This document shows positions 1-8,138 of a stretch of DNA of 64,000 bases, piece after piece. The notes below the pieces were generated by a model, which saw only the letters and a list, made by a program, of their open reading frames with translations, searched no databases and was not told where the DNA came from. Every line of letters begins with the position of its first letter. Position 1 is the stretch's first letter. The DNA is from JAVBMJ01 sp031551275. GTDB lineage: Bacteria; Bacteroidota; Bacteroidia; Bacteroidales; Rikenellaceae. The translations under genes and the position numbers were made by a program. Location: contig JAVBNX010000005.1 of the NCBI GenBank assembly GCA_031551275.1, forward strand, positions 59,806 to 123,805, read 5' to 3'.

Positions 1-667
1 CGATCTTGTCCAGCATCGCTTCGGGCTTGCCTTCCAGGCGGGCCTGCTCGCGGCCGATCTGGCGCTCTTTCTCGAGCACTTCGGCGGGGCAGTCGGCCTC
101 GGAGATCGACACGGGAGCCATCGCTGCGGCCTGCATGGCCACGTCTTTGGCAACCTCGGCGGGAACCTCCTTGTTGAAGCCTACCAGCGTACCGAGCTTA
201 TTGTTGATGTGCACGTAGCTGACGCACATCTCTGCTTCGATGCGGGCGTAGTAAGCGATCTCGACCTTCTCACCGGTCTGGCCCGACTTGTCGGTCACCA
301 TTTCGGCGATGGTCACCCCACCCGCCTTGGTCAGCAGCAGGGCGTCCATATCGGGTACGTCGTTTGCCACGGCGATATCCAGAAGCGAGTTGGCGGTGGC
401 GGCGAACTCGGAGTTCTTGGCCACGAAGTCGGTCTCACATGCCAGACAGAGCATGTAAGCCTTCTTGCCTACGACTTTGGTTACGACCACCCCTTCGGTG
501 GCGTGGCGGTCGGCGCGCTTGTCGGCGATCAGTTTTCCCTTTTCGCGGATGATCTCCTTGGCACGGTCGAAATCGCCGTTGGCCTCGATCAGGGCGTTCT
601 TACAATCCATCATGCCGGCTCCGGTCATCTTCCGGAGTTGGGCAACATCTGCAGCTTTGATTTCCAT
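1..667 (-). CDS. tsf: Elongation factor Ts, 3' part cut by window edge
   Basis: This is the nucleotide exchange factor that recycles EF-Tu from GDP to GTP in the cytoplasm. The 222 visible codons begin MEIKAADVAQLRKMTGAGMM, the N-terminal UBA-like domain of EF-Ts. The signature ETDFVAKN follows at about residue 79, where the family contacts EF-Tu. The start at 667 is supported by a strong AAAGGAG at 674-680, six bases upstream, which is unusual in Bacteroidota, where Shine-Dalgarno sites are often weak. It lies 14 bp downstream of rpsB, the usual rpsB-tsf pairing. The C-terminal part is outside the window, so the gene is incomplete only because of the edge. Confidence 0.97.
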   Translation of the reverse strand, partial: MEIKAADVAQLRKMTGAGMMDCKNALIEANGDFDRAKEIIREKGKLIADKRADRHATEGVVVTKVVGKKAYMLCLACETDFVAKNSEFAATANSLLDIAVANDVPDMDALLLTKAGGVTIAEMVTDKSGQTGEKVEIAYYARIEAEMCVSYVHINNKLGTLVGFNKEVPAEVAKDVAMQAAAMAPVSISEADCPAEVLEKERQIGREQARLEGKPEAMLDKI

Positions 668-681
668 AGTATACTCCTTTC

Positions 682-1515
682 TTATTCTTCGGCAGATTGG
701 TTGTCTTCTGCCTCTTCTTCCGCCTCAACTTTGCCTGCTTCGGCGCTGCCGGCCTTCACGGCGCGTTTGATGCGGGGTTTCGCCTCCTTGTTTTCGGAGG
801 GCGTCTCGTCCTCTTTCTCCTTCTCGAGTTTGCGCTCCTGGAGTCCTTCGGCTATGGCCGCGACCATAGCCTGGATGATGACCTGGACCGATTTGGTCGC
901 GTCGTCGTTTGCCGGGATCACGTAGTCGATGTCTGTGGGATCACAACAGGTATCTACCATGGCAAACACGGGGATGCTCAACCTTTTGGCCTCTTTGACG
1001 GCGTTGGCCTCCTTCTGTACGTCGACGACGAACAGTGCGGCGGGCAAACGGGTCAGATCGGAGATCGAGCCCAGGTTCTTCTCCAGCTTCGCCCTTTGGC
1101 GGCTGATCTGGAGCTTCTCGCGCTTGGAGAAGTTGTCATAGGTGCCGTCGTTGGTCATCTTGTCGATGGTACCCATCTTTTTGACGGCTTTTCGTATCGT
1201 GGGGAAGTTGGTCAACATACCGCCCGGCCAACGCTCCGTTACATAGGGCATTCCGACGGTTTGTACCATTTCGGCTACCAGGTCCTTGGCCTGTTTCTTG
1301 GTGGCCACGAACAGCACGCGGCGACCGCTTTTGACGATCTGCTTGAGGGCTGCGGCGGCTTCGTCCACCTTGATAACCGTTTTATGAAGGTCGATGATGT
1401 GGATCCCGTTCTTCTCCATAAAAATATAGGGAGCCATCTTGGGATTCCATTTCCTCTTCAGGTGCCCGAAGTGGGCGCCTGCCTCCAACAATTGATTGAA
1501 ATCTACTCTTGACAT
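682..1515 (-). CDS. rpsB: 30S ribosomal protein S2
   Basis: The S2 protein of the small ribosomal subunit has 277 residues. It starts MSRVDFNQLLEAGAHFGHLK, the canonical S2 N-terminus, and contains FVATKKQAKDLV and ERWPGGMLTNF. The globular S2 fold covers roughly residues 5-225. It is followed by about 50 residues rich in Glu, Lys and Ala, a low-complexity acidic tail that makes the protein longer than the roughly 240-residue proteobacterial form. It sits between rpsI (upstream) and tsf (downstream) and is probably co-transcribed with both. A small hairpin in the upstream gap may contribute to control. Confidence 0.97.
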   Translation of the reverse strand: MSRVDFNQLLEAGAHFGHLKRKWNPKMAPYIFMEKNGIHIIDLHKTVIKVDEAAAALKQIVKSGRRVLFVATKKQAKDLVAEMVQTVGMPYVTERWPGGMLTNFPTIRKAVKKMGTIDKMTNDGTYDNFSKREKLQISRQRAKLEKNLGSISDLTRLPAALFVVDVQKEANAVKEAKRLSIPVFAMVDTCCDPTDIDYVIPANDDATKSVQVIIQAMVAAIAEGLQERKLEKEKEDETPSENKEAKPRIKRAVKAGSAEAGKVEAEEEAEDNQSAEE

Positions 1516-1547
1516 TGTTTGTTGTTTTCAATTTAACTCTTTACATC

Positions 1548-1584
1548 AACCCCTGCGGTAGTGTCCTGGACAGTCCCAGGGGTT
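1548..1584 (-). promoter_or_regulatory. Hairpin in the rpsI-rpsB gap
   Basis: The arms AACCCCTG (1548-1555) and CAGGGGTT (1577-1584) are exact inverted repeats with a 21-base loop that itself contains CCTGG/CCAGG. On the minus strand the hairpin lies 33-69 bases before the rpsB start, with no U tract after it. It could be an attenuator, a processing site or a ribosomal-protein leader. The rest of the 153-bp gap shows no promoter box and no gene. Confidence 0.4.
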
Positions 1585-1668
1585 TTCCGCGAAGCTCCAA
1601 CAAGCGCGGTAGCATACAATATATGATCCCGCCTGTTTGAAGAGTCCTCGTGCAACCGGAATCGCCTT

Positions 1669-2055
1669 TTAACGCTTGCTGAACTGGAAACGTTTACGTG
1701 CTCCGGGCTGACCGGGCTTCTTACGCTCAACTTCCCTCGGGTCGCGCGTCAGAAAGCCGTTCTTCTTGAGAACGGGGCGAACTTCTGCGTCGATCTCGCA
1801 CAATGCGCGTGCGATACCCAAACGGGCTGCTTCGGCCTGGCCTTTGATCCCACCGCCATCCAAGTTGATGGTGATGTCGTAGCTCTCCGTCTGGTTCAGA
1901 ACCAGCAGGGGCTGCTTTACGACGAACTGGAAGATTTCCAGCGGGAAATAGGTCTCAAGCGGGCGGCGGTTGATCGTAATGGAACCCGAACCGGGCTTGA
2001 CGTAAACGCGGGCTACAGCGGCCTTACGGCGTCCTACGGTGTTTACCACTTCCAT
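1669..2055 (-). CDS. rpsI: 30S ribosomal protein S9
   Basis: The S9 protein has 128 residues. It begins MEVVNTVGRRKAAVARVYV, with the GRRKxAVARV motif of S9, and ends in the basic tail GARKRFQFSKR, which reaches toward the P-site tRNA anticodon in bacterial ribosomes. It starts 5 bp after the rplM stop codon, the conserved L13-S9 operon. The length and both termini match the family, so the start and stop are secure. Confidence 0.97.
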   Translation of the reverse strand: MEVVNTVGRRKAAVARVYVKPGSGSITINRRPLETYFPLEIFQFVVKQPLLVLNQTESYDITINLDGGGIKGQAEAARLGIARALCEIDAEVRPVLKKNGFLTRDPREVERKKPGQPGARKRFQFSKR

Positions 2056-2060
2056 ACTGC

Positions 2061-2516
2061 TTACTTGATTTCGTTAAGTTTCAATACCTTGGGTGCCTGC
2101 GCCTCGTGAGGATGCTCACTGGCGGGGTAAACCCTCAGATTTTTGAGTACCGCGGCGCTCAGGCGCGTGCGGGGAAGCATGCCTTTCACGGCGTGCTGGA
2201 TGATGAACTCGGGCCTCTTTTTGAGGTAATCCGCGGGGGTGTTTTGCCTTTGCCCGCCGGGATAGCCCGTGTGTCGCAGATAGACCTTGTCGGTCATCTT
2301 CTGTCCGGTGAACCTCACCTTCGACGCGTTGATAACGATCACGTTATCGCCGCAGTCGACGTTGGGAGTGAACCCGGGCTTGTTTTTGCCGCGCAAAATC
2401 TTTGCGATTTGCGAGGCCAAACGTCCCACAGCCAGATCCGTAGCGTCGATCAGCACCCATTCCTTGGCTACCGTCTTCGCGTTAAGGGAGACTGTTTTGT
2501 AGCTTTGTGACTCCAC
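2061..2516 (-). CDS. rplM: 50S ribosomal protein L13
   Basis: The L13 protein has 151 residues. It contains WVLIDATDLAVGRLASQIA, GDNVIVINASKVRFTGQK and AVKGMLPRTRLS, all typical of L13. It is the first gene of the minus-strand operon rplM-rpsI-rpsB-tsf. A TAnnTTTG promoter box lies about 62 bp upstream, and the leader between them contains a short perfect hairpin. L13 is known to repress its own operon in E. coli; whether that applies here is inference. Confidence 0.97.
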   Translation of the reverse strand: MESQSYKTVSLNAKTVAKEWVLIDATDLAVGRLASQIAKILRGKNKPGFTPNVDCGDNVIVINASKVRFTGQKMTDKVYLRHTGYPGGQRQNTPADYLKKRPEFIIQHAVKGMLPRTRLSAAVLKNLRVYPASEHPHEAQAPKVLKLNEIK

Positions 2517-2558
2517 TGCTTGTTTGACTTTTGGTTAATACTTGTTATGATCCCTTTA

Positions 2559-2585
2559 CCCATACAATATGGGCGGGCAAAGATA
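2559..2585 (-). promoter_or_regulatory. rplM promoter and leader hairpin
   Basis: On the minus strand TATCTTTG (2578-2585) matches the Bacteroidota -7 box TAnnTTTG. The expected -33 position has a T-rich stretch but no exact TTTG. A six-pair hairpin, CCCATA-CAA-TATGGG (2559-2573), falls at the very start of the predicted transcript, about 43 bases before the rplM ATG. It is a candidate ribosomal-protein leader element for L13. Confidence 0.55.
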
Positions 2586-2646
2586 GGACTTTTCACCGGA
2601 AATAAAAAATAATTCTAATTCTTAACGCGATTCGGCCGCAAAAAAT

Positions 2647-2654
2647 TATCTTTG
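2647..2654 (+). promoter_or_regulatory. Promoter -7 box for the CAT-like gene pair
   Basis: TATCTTTG fits TAnnTTTG and lies 28 bp before the ATG at 2683. No good TTTG is visible 19-21 bp upstream. The box is back to back with the rplM promoter at 2578-2585, so this short gap is a divergent promoter region. Confidence 0.5.
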
Positions 2655-2682
2655 CTCACTCTTTACCCTGATTACCTGTATC

Positions 2683-3327
2683 ATGTACAAGATCATCGAC
2701 CGCGCCGACTGGGAGCGCAAAGACAATTTCGCCTTCTTCGAGGAGTTCCTCGACCCGACCGCCTCGGTCACCTCGCGCATCGACTGCACCGGCGTCCGCC
2801 AACGGGCCAAGGAGCGGGGTTACTCCTTCTTCCTGTGCTACCTCTACGCCGCGCTGAAGGCTATAAACCAAATCGAGAACTGGCGCTACCGGATCGACCC
2901 CGAAAACCGCATCCGGCTCTACGACCAAGTCGATATGCTCACTCCGATCAAGATCCCGGGCAGGACCTTCTTCACGGTGCGCATCCCCTACACCGGGGAC
3001 TTCCAGCAATTTCACGCCAAGGCCCGGGAGATCATCGGGAGCATCCCCGCCGACGGCGACCCCTACCAGGCCGAGCAAAGCGGCGGCGATCTGCTCGACG
3101 TGGTTTTGCTGAGCGCGACCCCCGATTTGTGGTTCTCCTCGGTGACCTACACCCAGAAAAGCCGCCACGGCTCGGACTACCCGTTGATGAACGTCGGCAA
3201 GACCTACACCGAGGAGGGCCGGGAGTACTTCCCGATGGGCATCTGCTTCCACCACGGCTTCGTGGACGGCGAGCACGTGGCGGGATTCTTCCACCTGGTG
3301 GAAAAAAACCTCGCCGAACTCTTCTAA
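2683..3327 (+). CDS. Chloramphenicol acetyltransferase-like protein (first copy)
   Basis: This 214-residue protein has the CAT fold. The active-site signature HHxxxDGxH appears near the C-terminus as HHGFVDGEH, in which the second His would be the general base that deprotonates the acceptor hydroxyl. RIDCTGVRQRAKERGYSFF and YLYAALKAIN near residues 38-65 are also typical of CatA-like proteins. Such proteins transfer acetyl from acetyl-CoA, but many members of this group do not act on chloramphenicol and the real acceptor is unknown. It is followed after 5 bp by a clear paralogue, so the pair probably arose by tandem duplication. Confidence 0.85.
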   Translation: MYKIIDRADWERKDNFAFFEEFLDPTASVTSRIDCTGVRQRAKERGYSFFLCYLYAALKAINQIENWRYRIDPENRIRLYDQVDMLTPIKIPGRTFFTVRIPYTGDFQQFHAKAREIIGSIPADGDPYQAEQSGGDLLDVVLLSATPDLWFSSVTYTQKSRHGSDYPLMNVGKTYTEEGREYFPMGICFHHGFVDGEHVAGFFHLVEKNLAELF

Positions 3328-3332
3328 AGGCC

Positions 3333-3986
3333 ATGTACGAAAAGATCGACCGCGCCACCTGGGAGCGCGACGGCAACTTTACCTTTTTCGAAGGTTTCAT
3401 CAATCCGACCTTGGCCGTGGCCTCGCGCATCGAGTGCACGGGCCTGCGCCAAAAGGCCAAAGCGCAGGGCCGCTCCTTCTTTCTGTGCTACCTCTACGCG
3501 GCGCTCAAAGCCGCCAACGCAATCAAAGAGATGCGCTGCCGCATCGACACCCGGGGCCGGATCCTGCTCTTCGACCGGGTGGGTGTGGTCACGCCCATTA
3601 AAACGCCCGCAGGGAATTTCTACATGGTGCACATCCCCATGGCCGACACCTTCGACGATTTCCTGATCCGTGCGCAAATGGCCATCGGAAGCATCCCCCG
3701 GGACGGCTCCCCCTTCGAGCAACAGCACAACGCCGGCCGCGACCTGAACATCGTGCACCTGAGCGCAACCCCCGACCTGTACTTCACCTCGATTACCTAC
3801 GCGCGCAGGAACACCCTCGGGGTGGACTACCCCTTGATCAACATCGGTAAGGTCGTCCCGGGCGGGGGCAAGGAGTACTTCCCCATCTCGGTATGCGCCC
3901 ACCACGGCCTGGTGGACGGCGAGCACATCGCGGAATTTTTCCGCCTGACGGAGCAATACCTTGCCGAAATCTTTTTATCTTTTTAA
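3333..3986 (+). CDS. Chloramphenicol acetyltransferase-like protein (second copy)
   Basis: This 217-residue protein is a paralogue of the preceding gene along its whole length: both begin MY-K-IDRA-WER and share FFLCYLYAALKA. The active-site motif is HHGLVDGEH. The ATG at 3333 was chosen because it lies 5 bp after the upstream stop and aligns exactly with the start of the first copy; the open frame extends further upstream but only inside the first gene. CAT enzymes are trimers with the active site at the subunit interface, so a heteromeric pair is conceivable (inference). Substrate unknown. Confidence 0.85.
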   Translation: MYEKIDRATWERDGNFTFFEGFINPTLAVASRIECTGLRQKAKAQGRSFFLCYLYAALKAANAIKEMRCRIDTRGRILLFDRVGVVTPIKTPAGNFYMVHIPMADTFDDFLIRAQMAIGSIPRDGSPFEQQHNAGRDLNIVHLSATPDLYFTSITYARRNTLGVDYPLINIGKVVPGGGKEYFPISVCAHHGLVDGEHIAEFFRLTEQYLAEIFLSF

Positions 3987-3990
3987 GATT

Positions 3991-4416
3991 ATGTACGAAG
4001 AATACACCCGACAGGCATTGCCATCAAAGAGTTATCGGGAATTATTAGGGAGTGCAATTTGTGTTTTCAACTCAAACAATGCCTTCATTATTGAAAACAT
4101 ACTACGATATGATGATACATCTCAATGGGATTGGTATTCTCTTATTGACAAACCCTCCGGGCGTTTGAAACAATCAGTAAAAGAGACCATAACAAAAGCA
4201 TCTGACGACAAAATTGCCAATTTATTTGGCAGTATTATAAAAACAAGGAATCGAATTATCCACAGCTTTCAGATAACTGACAAAGACGGTAAGCAAAAAT
4301 TGGCAACAAAAGATGAACTTGACAAACAATACGTTATTACTGAAGAATTCCTTCTGCATTTTATCCAGGACAATGAGAAATTAAACGATATGCTTCATCG
4401 TCTTAGAGGCTATTAG
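3991..4416 (+). CDS. HEPN-like small protein, AT-rich
   Basis: This 141-residue protein is not recognised as a named family. It looks mostly helical and contains RNRIIH at residues 86-91, an R-x4-H match to the catalytic motif of HEPN ribonucleases, with the polar residue usual after the Arg. The HEPN assignment is inference from this motif and the helical character. The ATG at 3991 is 4 bp after the second CAT-like gene; an upstream in-frame TTG at 3961 would overlap that gene and is less likely. Base composition is visibly AT-richer than both neighbours, which suggests separate origin by transfer. A bidirectional terminator follows. No obvious antitoxin gene is adjacent. Confidence 0.6.
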   Translation: MYEEYTRQALPSKSYRELLGSAICVFNSNNAFIIENILRYDDTSQWDWYSLIDKPSGRLKQSVKETITKASDDKIANLFGSIIKTRNRIIHSFQITDKDGKQKLATKDELDKQYVITEEFLLHFIQDNEKLNDMLHRLRGY

Positions 4417-4444
4417 AATATTGCGAACCGGCCTTCCGCAACGC

Positions 4445-4481
4445 AAAAACGCCCTCCGGCCAAAAGCCAAAGGGCGTTTTT
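4445..4481. terminator. Bidirectional terminator between HEPN-like gene and prs
   Basis: AAAAACGCCCT (4445-4455) pairs with AGGGCGTTTTT (4471-4481) around a 15-base loop. The A and T runs at the two ends give a U tract on either strand, as expected between convergent genes. Confidence 0.85.
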
Positions 4482-4500
4482 CGTTATTGACGCGCAGACC

Positions 4501-5442
4501 TTAGAAGATAAACCGCGAGGAGATCTCCTTGTAATTGTGCACCCGCTCCGAGACGTCGGCGAACAAATCGGCGACGGTCAGCACGGTAAACTTGGCCAGG
4601 TCCTGGCTTTGGTTCAGCGGGATGGTGTCCGTTACGATTACCTCTTTCAGTGCACTGCTGTTGATGCGGTCGTAGGCGGGGCCGGAGAGTACGGGGTGGG
4701 TGGTGGCGGCGCGCACGCTGGCGGCTCCGCGCTCCATCATCATATCGGCGGCTTTGGTTATGGTGCCGGCCGTGTCGATCAGGTCGTCCACGATGACCAC
4801 GTTGCGGCCCTCCACTTCGCCTATGGCGGTCATTTCGCCCACCACGTTGGCTTTGTCCCTCTGCTTGTGGCAGATGATCATGGGCGATTCCAGGTATCTC
4901 GAGTAGGCGTTGGCCCTCTTCGCGCCGCCCACGTCGGGGGCCGCGATCGAGAGGTTTTCGATGGCCAGCGATTTGAGGTAGGGGATGAAGATCCCGCTGG
5001 CGTACAGATGGTCGACCGGGATGTCGAAGAAGCCCTGGATCTGGTCGGCGTGCAGGTCCATGGTCAGGATCCGGTCCACACCCGCAGCGCGCAGCATGTT
5101 GGCGACCAGCTTGGCCCCGATCGAGACCCGGGGACGGTCCTTGCGGTCCTGGCGCGCCCATCCGAAGTAGGGGATCACGGCGATCACGCTGTATGCCGAG
5201 GCCCGGCGGGCGGCGTCGATCATGAGCAGGAGCTCCATCAAATTATCGGCCGGGGGCGGGGTCGACTGGACGATAAAGACCGTGCAACCCCTTATGCTCT
5301 CGTCGTAGGCGGGCTGGAACTCCCCGTCGCTGAAGTGCAAAAGCTGCGACTCGCCCAACTGGGTCCCGTAGCTGCGCGCGATGCGCTCGGCAAGGTCCCT
5401 CGACTGGGAACCGGCAAAGAATTTTAATTTGTGGATGGCCAT
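4501..5442 (-). CDS. prs: Ribose-phosphate pyrophosphokinase
   Basis: This enzyme makes PRPP from ribose 5-phosphate and ATP for nucleotide, histidine and NAD synthesis. The 313 residues match the normal length. Visible motifs are FSDGEFQP (substrate loop), DLHADQIQGFFDIPVDHLYA (the PRPP synthase signature) and VVIVDDLIDTAGTI (the PRPP-binding loop). It has its own -7 box just past the end of engB, so it can be transcribed separately from the upstream genes. Confidence 0.97.
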   Translation of the reverse strand: MAIHKLKFFAGSQSRDLAERIARSYGTQLGESQLLHFSDGEFQPAYDESIRGCTVFIVQSTPPPADNLMELLLMIDAARRASAYSVIAVIPYFGWARQDRKDRPRVSIGAKLVANMLRAAGVDRILTMDLHADQIQGFFDIPVDHLYASGIFIPYLKSLAIENLSIAAPDVGGAKRANAYSRYLESPMIICHKQRDKANVVGEMTAIGEVEGRNVVIVDDLIDTAGTITKAADMMMERGAASVRAATTHPVLSGPAYDRINSSALKEVIVTDTIPLNQSQDLAKFTVLTVADLFADVSERVHNYKEISSRFIF

Positions 5443-5473
5443 TGCTTGTAAATATCTTAGCGGATTGGTAATG

Positions 5474-5481
5474 CAAAGGTA
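5474..5481 (-). promoter_or_regulatory. prs promoter -7 box
   Basis: On the minus strand this reads TACCTTTG, an exact TAnnTTTG. It lies 32 bp upstream of the prs ATG, in the 44-bp gap after the engB stop. A clear -33 TTTG at the right spacing was not found. Confidence 0.55.
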
Positions 5482-5486
5482 ATATA

Positions 5487-6092
5487 TTAGTCGCCGTTTT
5501 CCTCCAACACGAGGACTTTTTCGACAAACTCCAGGATTTCATCCCTGCCCCGGCGTTTTTCGGAGGAGGTCAGAAACATCATCGGGATCTCTTCCCACTC
5601 GGCGCTCAGCGTCCTGCGGTAGCGGGCCACGTTGGAGATTACCTTGTCGGTCGAGATCTTGTCGCACTTGGTGAAGACCAGCCCGAAGGGAACGCCCTGC
5701 TCGCCCAGCGTGCGGATAAATTCGAGGTCGATCTTCTGGGGCTCCAGCCTGCTGTCGATCAGCACGAACAAATAGCAGAGCCGCTCGCTTTTAGCGATGT
5801 AGCCGGTAATCAGTTTGGAGAATCCCCCGCGCGCGTCCTTGGAGACCTTCGCGTAGCCGTAGCCGGGCAAGTCGACCAGGTACCACTGCCCGTTGATTGT
5901 GAAGTGGTTGATCAGCCGCGTCTTGCCGGGCTGGCCCGAGACTTTGGCAAGTCCCGGGCGCTCGGTCAGCATATTGATCAGCGACGATTTGCCCACGTTG
6001 CTGCGCCCGATCATGGCGAATTCGGGGAGGTCCGAGGGGATCTGGCCCACCTTGGAACTGCTGCAACGGAACTCTGCGGAGGAGATGTGCAT
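5487..6092 (-). CDS. engB: Ribosome biogenesis GTP-binding protein YsxC/EngB
   Basis: This 201-residue TRAFAC GTPase is needed for assembly of the large ribosomal subunit. The G1 P-loop is GRSNVGKSS (about residue 29), G3 is DLPGYGYAKVS and G4 is TKCDK. PGKTRLINHF corresponds to the G2 region of EngB. Length and motif spacing are normal. It lies 9 bp after the M13 peptidase gene and is likely part of the same minus-strand transcript. Confidence 0.95.
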   Translation of the reverse strand: MHISSAEFRCSSSKVGQIPSDLPEFAMIGRSNVGKSSLINMLTERPGLAKVSGQPGKTRLINHFTINGQWYLVDLPGYGYAKVSKDARGGFSKLITGYIAKSERLCYLFVLIDSRLEPQKIDLEFIRTLGEQGVPFGLVFTKCDKISTDKVISNVARYRRTLSAEWEEIPMMFLTSSEKRRGRDEILEFVEKVLVLEENGD

Positions 6093-6101
6093 ACTACCGG
6101 A

Positions 6102-8126
6102 TTACCAGATCAGCACCCTTTGCTCCATGGGGATGAACATCTTGTCGCCCGAGGAGATATTGAACGCCTCGTACCACGCGTCCACCTGGGGCAGGGCTCC
6201 GTCCACCCTCCAGCGGCCCAGCGAGTGGGGGTCGATCTTGGTCCGGTTGCGGATCTCCTCTTCGCGGATGTTGCCCGCCCACACGTTGGCGTAGGAGAGG
6301 AAGAACCTCTGCGCGGGGGTAAAGCCGCCCAGTTTATCCGCCTCTGGTGCCTCTTGCAGCGCCTTTTGGAGCGCCTGCCACGAGACCTGCAAACCACCCT
6401 GGTCGGCGATGTTCTCGCCCAGGGTAAGCTTGCCGTTGGCGTGCAGGGAGTCCACCACTGTGATGTTGTCGAAGTACTCGACCAGGGCCTTGGTCCTGGC
6501 ATCGAACATTTCGCGGTCCTGGGGGGTCCACCAGCTCGCCAAATTGCCGTCCTTGTCGAACTGGCTGCCCTGGTCGTCGAAGCCGTGGGTCATTTCGTGG
6601 CCGATTACCACGCCGATCGCCCCGTAGTTGACCGCGTCGTCAGCCTCCATGTTGAAGAAGGGGGGCTGCAGGATGCCGGCCGGGAAGCAGATCTCGTTGG
6701 TGCCGGGGTTGTAGTAGGCGTTGACCATCTGGGGCGGCATGAGCCACTCGGTCTTGTCGACCGGCTTGCCCAGGCGCGAGAAGTTGTATTTGGATTCGAA
6801 GACGTTGGACCTCATTTCGTTGGCCAGGTAGGAGTCCTCCTGGATTACCAACGCGGAGTAATCCCTCCATTTGTCGGGATAACCGATCTTGACGATGATC
6901 GCGTCGAGTTTCTCTTTGGCCTTGACCTTGGTCTCGGGGCCCATCCACTCCAGGTTGGCGATCCGCTCGCCCAGCGCCACGCGCAGGTTCTCCACCAGGT
7001 GCAGCATGCGCTCCTTGGCGGCGGCGGGGAAATACTTTTCGACGTAGAGCTGGCCCACCACCTCGGACAAGCTGCTGCCGACCACCGACACGGCCCTTTT
7101 CCACCTCGGCCTCATCTCGGGCGTCCCGGAGAGGGTGCGGCCGTAATAGTCGAAGGTGGTCTCCACGAACTCGTCGCTCAAAAAGGAGCTCGCGTGGCGG
7201 ATCGAGTTCCAGAGCAGGTAATCTTTCAGCTCGTCGAGTGAACGCTGACCGACCTGTTTGCTTACCTCGGCCAACGCCTCGGGCTGGCCCACCAACACCT
7301 CGGCGGGCACCTCGCCGATCTCCAGCGCTACGAAGTAGGCTTTCCAGTCGATCGCAGGGCAGAGTTTTTCCAGCTCCTTGCCGGTCAGTTTGTGGTAGTT
7401 GGCCATCGGGTCGCGCAGCTTTTCCCTCGAATAGGCGGCCTGGGCCAACGCCTTTTCGATGCCTTGCACGGCCTCGGCGGCCTTTTCCGCCCTCTGTCCG
7501 TCGTATCCCGCCAGACCGAAGAGTTTGACGATCATTTCGCGGTACTTGGCCCGGAAGCCCTCGGTGCGCTCGTCCTGGTCGAGGTAGTAATCCCTGTCGC
7601 CCATCGAGAAGCCGCCCTGCGAGAACTGGAAGATGTTCCTATCGGACTGCATATCGTCGATGTAGACGTATGCGTTGAACAAGGGGTTGGGGCCCTCCAT
7701 CAGCATGGCTGCGATCACCCCCGCGATCTCTTTCTTCTCCTTGACGGCCTCGATCTTCGCCAACACCGGTTTCAGGGGCGCGGCCCCGTCGGCGTTGAGC
7801 TTGACGCTGTCCATGGCCATCTTGTAGAGCGTGCCCACCTTCTGGGAGGGGGAGCCCATCTCGCCGTTCATCTCGGCCTGTGCCACGATCAGCTCCTTGA
7901 CCTGCTCGGCGTTGCGCTCGGTCAGTTCGTCGAAGGTCCCGTAGCGCGAATACTCGGGTTTTAGGGGGTGGGCGGCGATCCAGCCCCCGCAGGCGTAATC
8001 ATAGAAACTGTCGCCCGGGGCGACCTTTTCGTCGAGGTTGGCCAGGTCCAGGCCCTTGACCACTTTGGGGCCTCCGCACGAGACGGCGGCGAATGCGACC
8101 GGCAACATAATCAGTAACTTTTTCAT
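6102..8126 (-). CDS. M13 family zinc metallopeptidase, lipoprotein
   Basis: This 674-residue neprilysin/PepO-like endopeptidase probably acts on the periplasmic side of a membrane. The N-terminus has a lipoprotein signal peptide with the lipid-acceptor Cys at residue 17 (AVSC). The zinc site is complete: HEMTH at 510-514 and the third ligand Glu571 in ENIAD. The substrate-binding NAYY motif (VNAYYNP) precedes it, and the protein ends in the hydrophobic stretch and terminal Trp common in M13 enzymes. M13 proteins usually cleave peptides shorter than about 40 residues. It starts 12 bp after the LptG-like permease gene. Confidence 0.94.
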   Translation of the reverse strand: MKKLLIMLPVAFAAVSCGGPKVVKGLDLANLDEKVAPGDSFYDYACGGWIAAHPLKPEYSRYGTFDELTERNAEQVKELIVAQAEMNGEMGSPSQKVGTLYKMAMDSVKLNADGAAPLKPVLAKIEAVKEKKEIAGVIAAMLMEGPNPLFNAYVYIDDMQSDRNIFQFSQGGFSMGDRDYYLDQDERTEGFRAKYREMIVKLFGLAGYDGQRAEKAAEAVQGIEKALAQAAYSREKLRDPMANYHKLTGKELEKLCPAIDWKAYFVALEIGEVPAEVLVGQPEALAEVSKQVGQRSLDELKDYLLWNSIRHASSFLSDEFVETTFDYYGRTLSGTPEMRPRWKRAVSVVGSSLSEVVGQLYVEKYFPAAAKERMLHLVENLRVALGERIANLEWMGPETKVKAKEKLDAIIVKIGYPDKWRDYSALVIQEDSYLANEMRSNVFESKYNFSRLGKPVDKTEWLMPPQMVNAYYNPGTNEICFPAGILQPPFFNMEADDAVNYGAIGVVIGHEMTHGFDDQGSQFDKDGNLASWWTPQDREMFDARTKALVEYFDNITVVDSLHANGKLTLGENIADQGGLQVSWQALQKALQEAPEADKLGGFTPAQRFFLSYANVWAGNIREEEIRNRTKIDPHSLGRWRVDGALPQVDAWYEAFNISSGDKMFIPMEQRVLIW

Positions 8127-8138
8127 AAGGTGAATGTT

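Noticed and set aside
1533..1730. Small open frame in the rpsI-rpsB gap
   Set aside because: It overlaps the rpsI end, has no recognisable content and no start signal; the gap is better explained as a leader.
2683..3986. Acquired chloramphenicol resistance
   Set aside because: The CAT-like pair is in a chromosomal, GC-rich housekeeping context with no mobile element, and this branch often lacks resistance activity.
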